Positions 52,520 to 62,935 of a stretch of 64,000 nt of DNA are shown one piece after another (position 1 is the first letter of the stretch; each line of letters opens with the position of its first letter). The stretch is from contig NC_079147.1 of the NCBI RefSeq assembly GCF_945859685.1, positions 232,806,765 through 232,870,764 on the forward strand, written 5' to 3'. The notes under the pieces were generated by a model. That model saw only the letters and a list, made by a program, of their open reading frames with translations, made no database searches and was not told the DNA's origin. This stretch comes from Eupeodes corollae (Eukaryota > Arthropoda > Insecta > Diptera > Syrphidae). The translations under genes were made by a program, and so were the position numbers.

Positions 52520-52772
52520 CGCTTTATCTTGCGTATTGTGGGCCTAAAGTAGTGTGGCCTCCAAGATAGTGTGATTTGAAACCACTGAACTATTTTTTGT
52601 GAGATTATGAGAAGCCTATACAGATAAGCCAGAGGCAAGCAGCCATGGAGAAATTGGTAGAAATTGGAGCCTCTCGGCTGGAATTTATTTGAGCCAACCC
52701 CGTGACCCTTATCTTTATAATATAAATGACAAAACTTTAAAATATGAGCGTTTTATTTCTTTTTGAAAATAA
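52520..52772 (+). mobile_element. Mariner-like (DD41D-type) transposase C-terminal fragment
   Basis: The plus strand contains Trp-Pro-Pro-Arg-x-Cys-Asp-Leu-Lys-Pro-Leu-Asn-Tyr-Phe-Leu (52557-52601), the third acidic region of the group, with the final Asp replaced by Asn. Met-Glu-Lys-Leu-Val-Glu-Ile-Gly-Ala-Ser-Arg-Leu-Glu-Phe-Ile (about 52643-52690) and the usual C-terminal tail follow. It abuts the 3' tail of the next RTE-group element at 52775. Broken by stops. Confidence 0.6.
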
Positions 52773-52774
52773 AA

Positions 52775-54113
52775 TCATCATCATCATCAGGTCCTCTAAC
52801 CCCGCATGGGGCATAGGGCGTCAACAAAACGTCTTCATCCTTCTCGATCTGCAGCTAGATACCTTAACTGTGGCCACGTCTTTCTCTAGGAGTTAGCTAT
52901 CAAAAGAACTGTAGATTTCCATGTTGTTCTTGGGCTTCCAACTCGCCATGGCCCCTGAGCATTTCATTCAAAAGACTGCTTCGCAATATCATCGTTCGGT
53001 TTTCTCAGTGTGCGACCAATCCATTGCCATTTGGGCTTTCTGATGTCGATGTCCAAGCGCCTCTGAACTGTCCTACGCCACAATTCCTGGTTAGATATTG
53101 TTTGTGGCCAGCGAGTTTTAAGGATATGACGAAGACAGTGGTTCACAAAAGCCTGCGATTTTCTCGCGAAGTTTGGCCGAGACTTCCCATGTTTCACAAG
53201 CATATAATAGCACGGATTTCACATTGGATTCGAAGAATCTCAGTTTAGAGCGTAAGGAGACTTGACCAGATTTCCAAATTTGTGACAGAGCACCAAAGGC
53301 AACGCGAGCTTTATTTATTCTGCTTTATACGTATAGATCCGTACCACCATTTGCTGATACAATATTTCCGAGGTAATTAAATTGTTCGACCTCTTCAACA
53401 GGCGTGTCATGCAGAATAATACGATGTTGTGTTGGGGGGCCTGTTAGAATTATTTTTGTCTTTTTGCTATTTATTTTAAGACCGCACGATTCTCCTTCCA
53501 CCTGTTAGGTTTGACACATGTAGTTTGGTCCACTGATATTATTTGCCATGAGATATATCGTCGGCATAGTCTAAATGGCTAAGCCTTTCAAACGTTCTTC
53601 ATTGAATACCTTGCCTCTCAGTTGTACCGACGCTGGCCGTCAGAACATCATCTATCGCCAGCAGAAAAAGAATTGGCGATAAAACATCCCCTTGTCTCAC
53701 ACCCTGACACACTTCTAAAGATTGGGATAGCTACTCATAATGCAACACGAAACACCTTGCATTGTTGTAGGACTCCTTTATAATGGCAACAATTTTTGGC
53801 GGAATTCCTGTCCCAAGAAGTGATCTCCATATATGTTCTCGGATAATTTGGTAAAAAGCCTTTTCGAAATCTACAAACATGAGGTTTAGGGGTGTTAAAA
53901 ATTCTGCAGACTGCTCAAGAAGAATGCTTAAGGTGTTGATATGGTCAAACCACGGAAGCGGAAGCCACCCTGAATCCTCTTGAGTGTAGTTTGAATTCTA
54001 GCTCTTATCCTTTCGAGGATTAAAATTGTCATTAGCTTTGGGAAAACCGACAAAACGGTAATACTACGCCAATTGTTGCATAGTTCTTGAAAATAACACG
54101 TCTTACAAAAACA
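52775..54113 (-). mobile_element. RTE-group non-LTR retrotransposon of a second family, RT to 3' end, trinucleotide tail
   Basis: The minus strand carries an Asn-Asn-Trp-Arg-Ser-Ile-Thr-Val-Leu-Ser-Val segment (about 54050-54080) and Arg-Ile-Gln-Gly-Gly-Phe-Arg (about 53960-53985). A Lys-Ile-Asn-Ser-Lys-Lys-Thr-Lys motif lies at about 53465-53490, and Gln-Phe-Asn-Tyr-Leu-Gly at about 53365-53385. The C-terminus Phe-Val-Asn-His-Cys-Leu-Arg, Asp-Ile-Arg-Lys-Pro-Lys-Trp-Gln-Trp-Ile-Gly-Arg-Thr-Leu-Arg-Lys and Thr-Trp-Lys-Ser-Thr lies at 52910-53155. The 3' end is a (GAT)n-type tail at 52781-52797. Distinct from copies A-H. Stops and frameshifts throughout; 5' truncated. Confidence 0.68.
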
Positions 54114-54429
54114 CTCTTAAAAGATGGCTATATCTTTCATCATAACGCAGTAGGCAATTCGTGTGGATCAGGATGAATTTTTAAAAGCTATTGGAAAGTT
54201 AAAAAAAACATACAATTCAGAAAAATACATGAAATCTTTATTTGAATCGATAGTACGGTCCATATCATTTAATATTTGAAGATTATTTCATGCAAATGTT
54301 GATCTTGACTGTGCCTCAAATCGTCCTTCCGCTTAGTCCAATTTTGGCATAATGGTTTCAACATTCCGCCGGTATCTCACGAATAAATGCTTCAATGTTG
54401 TCTTCCAATGCGTCAACTAAAGCGGGCTT

Positions 54430-54442
54430 GTCAGTATAGACA
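54430..54442 (+). repeat. Target-site duplication, left copy (GTCAGTATAGACA)
   Basis: An exact 13-bp match to 54525-54537 brackets RTE copy H inside the mariner-like transposase. Confidence 0.85.
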
Positions 54443-54524
54443 GGGACCGAGCTAGATGGAGAAGTTTGTTGGGTGAGGCCCTAGTTCACACAGGACTGTA
54501 GCGCCACCTTAAGTAAGTAAGTAA
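54443..54524 (+). mobile_element. RTE-clade retrotransposon, copy H (82-bp 3' tail insertion, subfamily 2)
   Basis: The segment is the last ~82 bases of the RTE family, with GGGTGAGGCCCTAGTTCACA, GTAGCGCCACCTT and an (AAGT)n tail. The GAAGTTTGTTGGGTGAGG block matches copy F (about 34080-34100) better than copy C, so it is subfamily 2. Extreme 5' truncation is normal for target-primed reverse transcription. The exact 13-bp duplication shows a genuine, fairly recent insertion. Confidence 0.9.
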
Positions 54525-54537
54525 GTCAGTATAGACA
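54525..54537 (+). repeat. Target-site duplication, right copy (GTCAGTATAGACA)
   Basis: Second exact copy of the 13-bp target site, directly after the (AAGT)n tail of copy H. Confidence 0.85.
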
Positions 54538-55119
54538 TGAGGCTTTAAATCACACGATCAAAGCGGCCCATTGACCGGCCCCGAACGTGAAATAAAATAT
54601 TCACCGAACTCGATAAGTCCATAAGTCCATTGTTGCGCGTGCTGTGTTGCGTGTGGCACCATCTTGTTGAAACCACATGTAATGCAAGTCAAACTTTTTA
54701 ATTTTGGGGGAAAAAAGTTGGATATCATCTCACGGTAGCGCTCACCATTAGTTACGTTAGGATTCGCATCATCTTTGAAAAAATAAGGTCCAATAAAATG
54801 ATGCCACCAGCCCATAAACCGCGCCAAACTGTGACTTTTTCTGGAAGCATTGGTAGCTCTTGCAATGTTTCTGGCTGATATTCACACCAAAATTGACAAT
54901 TCTGATTAATAATGTACCCACTCAAAATAAGCGTCGTCGCTGAACACAATTTTTCGCCAAAAAAATGTATCCTTGGCCAGCGTTGTTCGTTTATAAGATG
55001 ATTCATGGTTAAATTAAAGACCAAACTAAAGATGTTTAATAGTGAAACAAAACACGAAACGTGCGTCAGCTGTTTATACCAGTGTTGCCAAAAAGATAAC
55101 AGCTAAAAAATCGCCCTGT

Positions 55120-56290
55120 ACTTATTTTATTTTATTTTTAATTAGAAACTGTAAATATATATTAAAATTTTAAACAAACCTTCTTATTTCGAAACAAGTC
55201 TTTGCTATTGTTGGGATGATGGTTTTAAAAACATAAAAAAACCGAACAGAATCAGATTGTATATGCACATATACGAGTATATGTACATAGATCGAAATTA
55301 ACATCTTCATTCGAAATTTACATACTTCTTCCTCTGTCTTTTCAAAAATGAAAAATTTCTAAGCTTATGAAAAAAATTCAACAATTGGATTTTAGATTAA
55401 ATCTATTGAAGTGTAACTCAATCCGAGAACGTTTTTCAGAATTCTGAAGTCAGCAAGATAAACGATGCATGTTATATTGTTTTATCCATCTTCAAGTTGA
55501 ACAGTAAATAAACAACATTTCTTTTTGAAGGACGAATAGATAAATATTTACTCTTTCAAAATACATCCATAAGAAAATCTGAATTAAACTTACCGTCCAC
55601 TATGACATTGGTTAAATTTTAAATTTATAAGATTTTCACTTCAAATATGAAATTTTTAAGATGCCTTGAATTTGGGAAACTCTTTGCTCGATTAATTTTT
55701 AATAGTTCTCTATTGCCGCTTATGTACCTTATTTGCCATCATCTCGGAAAGCGTCCTCCTCATCAGCATCAGAGTAGAAACAAAAATCCATTGAAGTTCT
55801 TGAGTAAACAGTTTGTTTTTTTTTTAACTTATTCTAAATTGCTGCTCCTGAGTTTGACCCAAAAACAAAAACTCTGTTTTTCTTTCGTCTCTTTATATTC
55901 TTCTTCCAGATTTTGTTTTTCTTTATTGAAGTTCTTATTTGCCAGAAGGGATTTAAATTCAAAAATGAAACAAAATAAAAATGGGAAATAAACTACCTAT
56001 ACCGCCAAGGATCTCCTGTTCCGTTAAAGTGAGTTTCGCTCTCATCACCAATCCTAAATAATTCAGAAAAATAATAAAATCTACACTCTGGATGATGCGA
56101 GACGTTTTATTATAATATTAAAAAAAACGGTCTAGAAGTTTATAAATATATATAATAATATTTTGAGTGTTGTACATTTTATAATATAATAAAACTGCAG
56201 TTTTTGTAAAAACAAAAATCTGAATTTTTTTCGAAAGACCAATACAATTTATTTATTTATTTTTTTCTTATCAATAACATATTAAAAATA
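55120..56290. other. AT-rich stretch without a supported gene
   Basis: A 114-codon frame at 55647-55991 (plus) is rich in Leu, Phe, Ser and Lys as expected from T-rich DNA and shows no domain, so it is not called. No TE motif is visible. Confidence 0.4.
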
Positions 56291-56670
56291 TACTATTAAT
56301 AACAGATTAATGGTGCACAGTGACCTGCTCTCCTAGCATTTTGGGAAAGCAAATTTAACAGGTCCCACCAAACTGTGCGAAAGGATTCCACACGAACGAA
56401 CTGTGCGACCGTTGTCCCACGTATTGGTTGAATAAGATCATCAAGGTATGAAGACGATAACGATACCCATGAATAACAATGTGTCCAGGAAAGACACACC
56501 ATCTGTAACTTAGTATGGCCGAGAGCCCATCATAAAGTATTAACGATGGAAAATCACCTCAAGAATATTTTAATAACTTTCACTTTAATTATATGCTTGG
56601 CTACCGACTTTCTTCAACACGACATAAGTAGTTTTTCCTCAACCAAATCTAGGGCGCGTAGGTACTCGGT

Positions 56671-57032
56671 AATGCGAGGAATTTCACACGATTTTTCCAG
56701 AAAGTCTTGACTGGAATGGGTTCGAAAGTGAAGAGCAGAACTCACTCACAGAGCTACGGGGTGATCGCATCACCTCTTTAAAGAGATCGCGTGCGATAGA
56801 TACCTGGCTTCTCGGTCGCACACCCCAATCTTATGGATGGAGGAAGTTGCGGGACCGAGATAGATCGATCACCACGCAAAAGATCCGAGAGGATTGCCTG
56901 AGGGCAAGTAGACGGAAGGGTCAAGCTCGCCATGATGATGGCCACTTTTTTGGATTACGCCCAAAAGCGAAGATTAACGAAAATTGTGTGAAGGATTTTT
57001 TTTATGAAAAAGACGAAATTTTTGTACGATAG
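56671..57032 (+). CDS. Orphan open frame, about 120 codons, unknown
   Basis: The frame is open from just after a TAA near 56670 to the TAG at 57030-57032; the first ATG is only at 56847. Composition is higher in GC than the surroundings. The product is strongly basic in the middle (Lys-Arg-Ser-Arg, then Arg-Asp-Arg-Asp-Arg-Ser, then Arg-Arg-Lys) with a Trp-Leu-Leu-Gly segment, and acidic before and after. It could be an internal exon, a gag-like or other element-derived protein, or chance. The part upstream of the ATG looks as coding as the rest, so a spliced or truncated gene is more likely than a gene starting at 56847. No family is recognised. Confidence 0.35.
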
Positions 57033-57941
57033 CTTCTTTTTTAATTTTAAGTAAATTGAAGATTTTGTCCTGCTGTGAGGAAAGTTGTTGAGGAAGGACT
57101 ACGGTAGATGTTGGAGGAAGTCAAAAAGAAGCTAAGTATAGTGTTTTCTGTTGTTTCTAAGAATATTGCTTTTTCTGGTGTTCATTTGTTTCAAATTCGT
57201 TCTTTTGACCTTCGAGTCGAAGTATTAATTTCCTGATATTACGTCACGCGTTTACCGCTTTTTGATTTTTTTTCTTATCGAAATAATTTTCTTGGAGTGA
57301 TTTCTTTTATCTGTTTTTATCATTATATCCATCATTTTCTTTTGTAAAACATTTATCGAGAATTGACCTTCCGCAATCTCAATAATTCAATTTGTATCTT
57401 TCTCTGTTATAAAAGATCCTGGTTTTTAATCCCGACTTCGACTAAGGTTTTCCAGGCAATAAAACATAATTTAAATTTCCTTTCGGGAAAATAAAACCTT
57501 TCTTTTATTTCGTAAGTTTATTTGAAGACACATTTTAACTTCCAGTTAAAAGTTTCCTGGCGCTTTTGATATCAATTTTATTTCACTTTTATTGATCACC
57601 TTGATTAATAAAATATTCACCCCATCGAAACCCCCCCTTAAGCTGAGCTACCGTGCTGACAATACTTTTATTGCTACGTGTGGTGAATTCTTTCACCTGT
57701 TTGTCATATCGACTGACGTTTCTCGTAAGGTCTCATAATAACTCTCGCGGCACATCGGAGGCAGTGTGCAATTTCGATTTTGTTTAATTTTAAATAATTA
57801 AAAAAAAAAAAAGGAATTTAATTCGCCTTCTATCTTCGACAATATTGGATTCGAAAATCCCATATTGTTTAAAAATACTCGGAATTATATTCAGTCCGTC
57901 GGGTCGGTATTACGGTGGAAAAATTTGCAACAAGCTTAATT
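57033..57941. other. Non-coding interval
   Basis: T-rich and A-rich DNA with a 12-base A run near 57800. No domain is recognised. Confidence 0.4.
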
Positions 57942-58890
57942 TTAATTAAATTTGAAATGAAAAGGAAAGGATGGAATATGTTTTTTTAATAATTCTAGAA
58001 TTTGTTGCTTTATATTGAATTTCTTAAATAATGCTTTAGAAGAGAAGATGCAAGGACCAAGCTGGTGGCTGATGGTGAAGTTGCTTTGGCAGGTAGGACA
58101 AGATGTAAGAGAGGTTTGACCTAGTCGAAGCCGGATAAAACTAGTTTGCATACCCTTTGGACTTTGTGTTGGGTATAATGTATGGGTTTCATTTGGATTG
58201 ATCGTTGTGTAATGGTGGTGGTATTTCCTTACGAGTATTTGTCAAAGGTAAAGACAGGACTAAAATTACTTTCCTGAGCAGCTTTGTCACCCAGTTCCTT
58301 ACCCTGGATTCCAACATATCCGGGAGTCCACATAATTTTTGGTTAAGATGGTTTTGTGATTAGGATGTCTCTTATTTTCGATATAATTACAGAATCATAA
58401 GACGGGTTCTAAAATGGATTTTAGGACTGAAAGGGAACCGGAACTTTAAATATTGCGACAGCTTCTGCAGTAAAAATAGATGCAATGTTTGGAAAAATAC
58501 CTAGTATAAGTGTTTTGCCTTCCTTCGATACGACTGCAAATGTTGTGCTATACTCATTTTTGAAACCATCTGTGAAAACTATATTCCAATCACTATTGTA
58601 GAGCTTCGCTGATGCTTCAATAATCATTTGTTTTAAGTAACTACGTTGGTGCTTTGTTTTTTTTTGGTCGCAGGAGCTGAAAAGTATGGAGCTGTTATCT
58701 AGCAACCTCCTGAATGGAATTTCCATTTTTCCACCTAGGTCCAAATCAGTGCTAATTGCAGAAAGAATGCGTGTTTTTCGTCTTTGTCAATTATTGAACC
58801 GATTGATTTGAAAGGTTATCTTAGACAGAAGTGAGACACTGACTTTTAAATAACGCTCCTCTACTGTTGGAAGTCCTTACATTTAGGGAA
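57942..58890 (-). mobile_element. I-clade non-LTR retrotransposon, RNase H domain and C-terminus
   Basis: The minus strand has Leu-Pro-Thr-Val-Glu-Glu-Arg-Tyr (about 58855-58880) and Glu-Ile-Pro-Phe-Arg-Arg (about 58715-58735). The RNase H start is Ile-Val-Phe-Thr-Asp-Gly (58568-58590), and Phe-Thr-Ala-Glu-Ala-Val-Ala-Ile (58445-58475) carries the Glu. Trp-Thr-Pro-Gly-Tyr-Val-Gly-Ile-Gln-Gly-Lys-Glu-Leu-Gly-Asp-Lys-Ala-Ala lies at about 58280-58335. A Cys-Pro-Thr-Cys and His knuckle is at 58065-58115, and the stop is at 57942. Frameshifts are present. It sits head-to-head with the plus-strand piece starting at about 58890. Confidence 0.7.
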
Positions 58891-60110
58891 CTAGTTAGTA
58901 TCATTGAACAAGTAGATAGCCCCTTTTTACTAACGCAGATTATTATTCGTGGAGTTAGCTTTCTGGTTCATGCTTAACCAATAAACGAGGTTCAATAATA
59001 GAAGACTTTATTAAATTTGATCTTTCAATATTAAATGATGGATCTTCTACACACCTTTCTACTCATAAGACACTTACACATGTCGATATAACATGCTGTA
59101 CGTCAGAACTGTTATTAAAAACATCTTCACGTCAATTAAACTTAAATGCCAGCAAAACCACAGCCACACATTCCAAGGTATAAGATCGAAAGTGCAGACT
59201 GTGACAAAAAACCTTCACTAAAACAATTAAAATAACTCCCTGCTCAATTACCTCCCCTGAAGAAATGTGTAATGCTTTCGCTGAAAAGTGGTCTCTGCAG
59301 TCAAAAAGCTAAAATTTTTCATCTGCGTTTAACATAGACAAAAGAGAAATTATAATTTCACCCACACAGCCCGCAAAAAATTCAGCTGATAAACGTTGAT
59401 AATAGCATAACTTTGTTAGAGCTAGACAGCAGCTAAGTCAAAGGCAAAAGCCCTGGCTGCGATAGAGTCTTATATTCCATGCATAAAAATATTCCGGGTA
59501 GCACTTCATTAAAACTCCTTGATCTTTATAATAATACTTTCCACAAGGCTGGAAAACAGCATCTTTTGTACCCATTCTGAAGCCTAAAAAAGGTTGTGCT
59601 ATTATCGACAGTTACATCCCCAATTCACTGTTACCATGCATTCTAAGCATCAATCAAGTTGCATTGAAACCTAATTAAGGATGCATGGATGTTCTTCTTC
59701 ATCTCTATTACGTTAGTACTAATGCTATATCTGCTCAAAACCATATCTCTATTCTTGCATTTCATTTCGAAAGGCATTCGATCGAATAGGTGTTCATCTC
59801 GTTCTGAGCAAATTGAAGCAATGGCATTTCTAAAAACATAAAACTTTCTGCAAAAATTAAAACAACTTTTTCACAAAAAGTTTTATCCGACAGCGGCATC
59901 CCTCAGGGATCACTACTTTCTGTAATTATATTTAAATATAAAGACCTATATAAATGTGTCTATGATGACGACGCATATATTGTTTGTAAACACAATGACC
60001 TAGAAAAATCTAAAATTTTATTTTCAAACCTCCTTAGAAAAATTAATGACTGTCACATTATTTCATTATCAAAACGTTCAAAAAGCAAATGCAAATTTCT
60101 TTTAATATAA
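58890..60110 (+). mobile_element. I-clade non-LTR retrotransposon, endonuclease end and RT palm
   Basis: The plus strand, across many frameshifts, has an endonuclease end with Trp-Ser-Ser-Leu (about 58955), Gly-Ser-Ile-Ile-Glu-Asp-Phe-Ile, and Leu-Asn-Asp-Gly-Ser-Ser-Thr-His with Leu-Thr-His-Val-Asp-Ile (59000-59090). RT follows: Lys-Ala-Phe-Asp-Arg-Ile-Gly-Val-His (59772-59800), Gly-Ile-Pro-Gln-Gly-Ser-Leu-Leu-Ser (59897-59925) and an active site changed to Tyr-Asp-Asp-Asp at 59961-59972. It ends soon after the palm at the AT microsatellite. No C-terminal part follows. Confidence 0.65.
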
Positions 60111-60135
60111 ATATATTATATATATATATAAATTT
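60107..60135. repeat. AT microsatellite
   Basis: An (AT)n-rich run, interrupted once or twice, between the I-clade fragment and the CR1-like element. Confidence 0.6.
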
Positions 60136-60149
60136 AGAAATTAATAATG

Positions 60150-62935
60150 TAAATATAGAAAACGTTGGAAATTTTGTTTGATCTTTCCAAAACCAACCTC
60201 ACACCTGATATCCTTAGTACTGAACTCTTCACTAACGACTATTCCATCAATCGAATGGATGTCGTGGAATATGCGAGTAATACACACGGTCGTGGTGTGC
60301 TCTTAGCTATCACTAGTAATTTTGAAAGTTCATTACTCCGTATTGCCACTTCAATTGAATTTGAAGGTGTATCAGCTAAGATTACACTCCCTAAGTTTTG
60401 TCTTTTCGTTCTTTGTTGTTATATTCGACCACCCCAACAAATTAAAGCATACCAAGCTGGTGTTAATGCCATTGATTATCTGCTTGAACAAGAGCAAACT
60501 AATGATTTGATCATCGTTCTTGGAGACTTTAATTTTCCCCATCTCAATTGGTCCACCTCAGATGATCAGACATCCTTCTTTCCAAATAACATCTCTTCTG
60601 AATCTGAATCGCTGTTTATTGATCGTCTATCTGATTTTGGTCTTTTTTTAACTAAATGGAGTAAGAAACTTTATGGGGAGACACCTCGACCTTGGATCGC
60701 TATCATCCTCCCCTTAATCTCTACTTCCCCATTGGATTTGAAAAAAAACTTTTTTGAAATGGGGAATTACTGTTATGATTTTCGTAGAGCTGATTTCTCC
60801 AAACTTAACAATCTTCTTAGCCCAGCCGACTCTGAATTAAGATCCCTCCACTTGACAGTTGAGTCCCTTACAAATTGAATTTATTTGATTCTTTCTTACT
60901 GTATTGAAGAATCAGTACCGTTTTCTCGTAAAAAAGATTTCACTTCTGCTCCCCCTTGGTACAGCAGAGAGCTCCGTAGCTTAAGAAATACCAGTAACAA
61001 GCTTTGTAAGATCTTTTTACAGTCCAAATCTGATACTGATCATTAATTCTCTGAATTAAGGGAATCCCTTTATAACCAATACCTTAACCAAAGTTTATAA
61101 ATGTCAAACGAAAATCTGATGGGTTTGCACCTTCAAAGAGTTTCTCCAACATAATCTTCTCTGATCCAACAACCATATTAAATCTATTTGCTAATTACTT
61201 CAGCAAATCGTATACTGAACAACTGCATGATCCTGATCCACACTACTTTAGTTATTTAGATGGTTGCACTGAAACCTGCCTTTCATCGTTTACAATAACT
61301 GAAGAAATAGTACTTGCAAAATCGTAAGCCTCAAAGAAAACTTTAGCCCTATCGTTCCATCAGTTGTTCTAAAAAAATGTATGCATTCTCTGTCAAAGCC
61401 TCTAACTGCACTTTTTGAACTCTCTCTTTCCTAAGGTGTGTTTCATTTATTTTTCCCATTCATAAACAAGGCAATAAAATTGAAATTAACAATTATAGAC
61501 CTATTGCCAAACTTTCATGTATTCCAAAACTTTTTGAAAGCTTAGTTAATGATTCCGTTTATTTCCATTACAAGCCTTTATTCTCCCCCGCTCAACATGG
61601 TTTTCTTAAAGTTAAATCCACTACGACTAACTTTATTGAATTTATATCCAAAGTTTTGTCAGCCCTTGAGAATGGCAAAGAAGTTGATGTTGTATGCACT
61701 GATTACAGCGAAGCCTTTGATAAAATATCTCATAAGATAATTTATCTCAAACAAAGAGCCCTAGGTTTTCCATATATATTTATAAACTGGCTAAGCTCCT
61801 ATATTGCGAATAGAACATAAAGAGTCCTTTTCCGTAACTCAGTCTCCAATACTGTACATGCAACTTCTGGAGTCCCACAAGGTAGTCACCTTGTCCCCCT
61901 TCTCTTCGTCTTATCTGTTAACTATGTCTGTCTTAAATTAAAAAAACTCAGATATCCTAATGTTTGCGGATGATAAGAAAATTTTTAAGATTATCTCTAC
62001 TCCATCTGATTTCTTACTTTTACAAAATGATCTTTATATCTTTTTTGTGTGGTGCATGCACAATTTCCTAGAGTTAAATGTAGGTAAATGTAAACAAATG
62101 ACCATTTCGCGCAAACAAATCCCACATCATAGAGTATAATACTTCCTTAATGACGCCGTCAACGTAGTCGTTTCTATTAGAGATATTGGTATTATGTATG
62201 ACAAACACCTGAATTTCCATTCCCATTTTGACCAAATTATTAATAAAGCTAATAGATCTCTCGGTTTTATTAAGAGATGGCCAAAAGAATTTTCCAACCC
62301 CTATGTATGCTTTACATTTCCCTAGTCCGTCCTCATCTTGAATATGCATGCCAAGTATGGTCTCCCTTTTATGAAAACCATTCACTCAGAATTGAAAATG
62401 TTCAAAGACGTTTCGTTCGGTTTGCCTTACGTGGCCTCCCCTGAGATGATACATCCAACTTGCCTCCTTATGCCGATCGACTAAAACTGATAGGTATGCA
62501 GCCCTTATATATTAGACGCAAGAACGCTGATATATTATTTGCTCACCAATTGTTAATGGGTAATATAGATTTCCCGGCACTTCTGAGTTATATTCATCTT
62601 AACACCAACCCTTGAAATCAGGGATCTGCTGCTCTTTTTTATATCCCTCATCACCCCACTAATTACGTGCACTTTGAACCAATGTCGAGAATTCTGAATC
62701 CCATCTGAAAGATACCCTTTACTTTTTCCCTTTTTGAGTTCGAATTCCTCGTCCCTTGTAATTTTAAGTCTAATAAAATCAAAATTGTTAGTTCTTGTAC
62801 ATTAAAGGGCTTTTATGTTTGCCTTAGGGCCCACATGAATTAATGTTGAAAACTGATATCAAGAACTTAAAAAAAAAATAAACTACTGTTAAGTTATGAT
62901 AGCTTGTATTAAGCTGAATAAATAAATAAATTTAT
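60150..62935 (+). mobile_element. CR1-group non-LTR retrotransposon, near complete ORF2, decayed
   Basis: The endonuclease part is a single 237-codon frame (60165-60878) with Val-Leu-Gly-Asp-Phe-Asn-Phe-Pro-His-Leu-Asn-Trp (about 60505-60550), the conserved APE motif. RT motifs are Asn-Tyr-Arg-Pro-Ile-Ala-Lys-Leu (61491-61515), Pro-Ala-Gln-His-Gly-Phe (about 61590), Thr-Asp-Tyr-Ser-Glu-Ala-Phe-Asp (61700-61722), Gly-Val-Pro-Gln-Gly-Ser (61869-61886) and Phe-Ala-Asp-Asp (61963-61974). The C-terminus has Arg-Pro-His-Leu-Glu-Tyr-Ala-Cys-Gln-Val-Trp (62329-62360). The 3' tail is (AATA)n at about 62918-62932. Stops and frameshifts occur after the endonuclease. A start slightly upstream is lost. 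Confidence 0.78.

Larger units (their letters stand above)
54150..55110 (-). mobile_element. Mariner-like (DD41D-type) transposon, decayed, interrupted by an RTE fragment
   Basis: The minus strand reads Asn-Glu-Gln-Arg-Trp-Pro-Arg, then Phe-Trp-Cys-Glu-Tyr-Gln-Pro-Glu-Thr-Leu-Gln-Glu-Leu-Pro-Met and Lys-Val-Thr-Val-Trp-Arg-Gly-Leu-Trp-Ala-Gly-Gly (54827-54911). Gly-Pro-Tyr-Phe-Phe-Lys-Asp-Asp-Ala-Asn follows (54765-54794). The second Asp region is mutated around 54645-54665. Phe-Ile-Ser-Arg-Ser-Gly-Pro-Val-Asn lies at 54570-54596, and the third region follows toward 54545. The C-terminus with Asp-Ala-Leu-Glu-Asp-Asn-Ile-Glu-Ala-Phe-Ile lies at 54380-54412. An 82-bp RTE tail is inserted at 54443-54524. 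Spacing of the acidic residues fits a DD41D type. Terminal repeats are not confirmed. Confidence 0.75.

Noticed and set aside
55647..55991. 114-codon plus-strand frame
   Set aside because: Composition (Leu, Phe, Ser, Lys) follows the T-rich base composition, and it has no domain, flanking splice sites or neighbour support.
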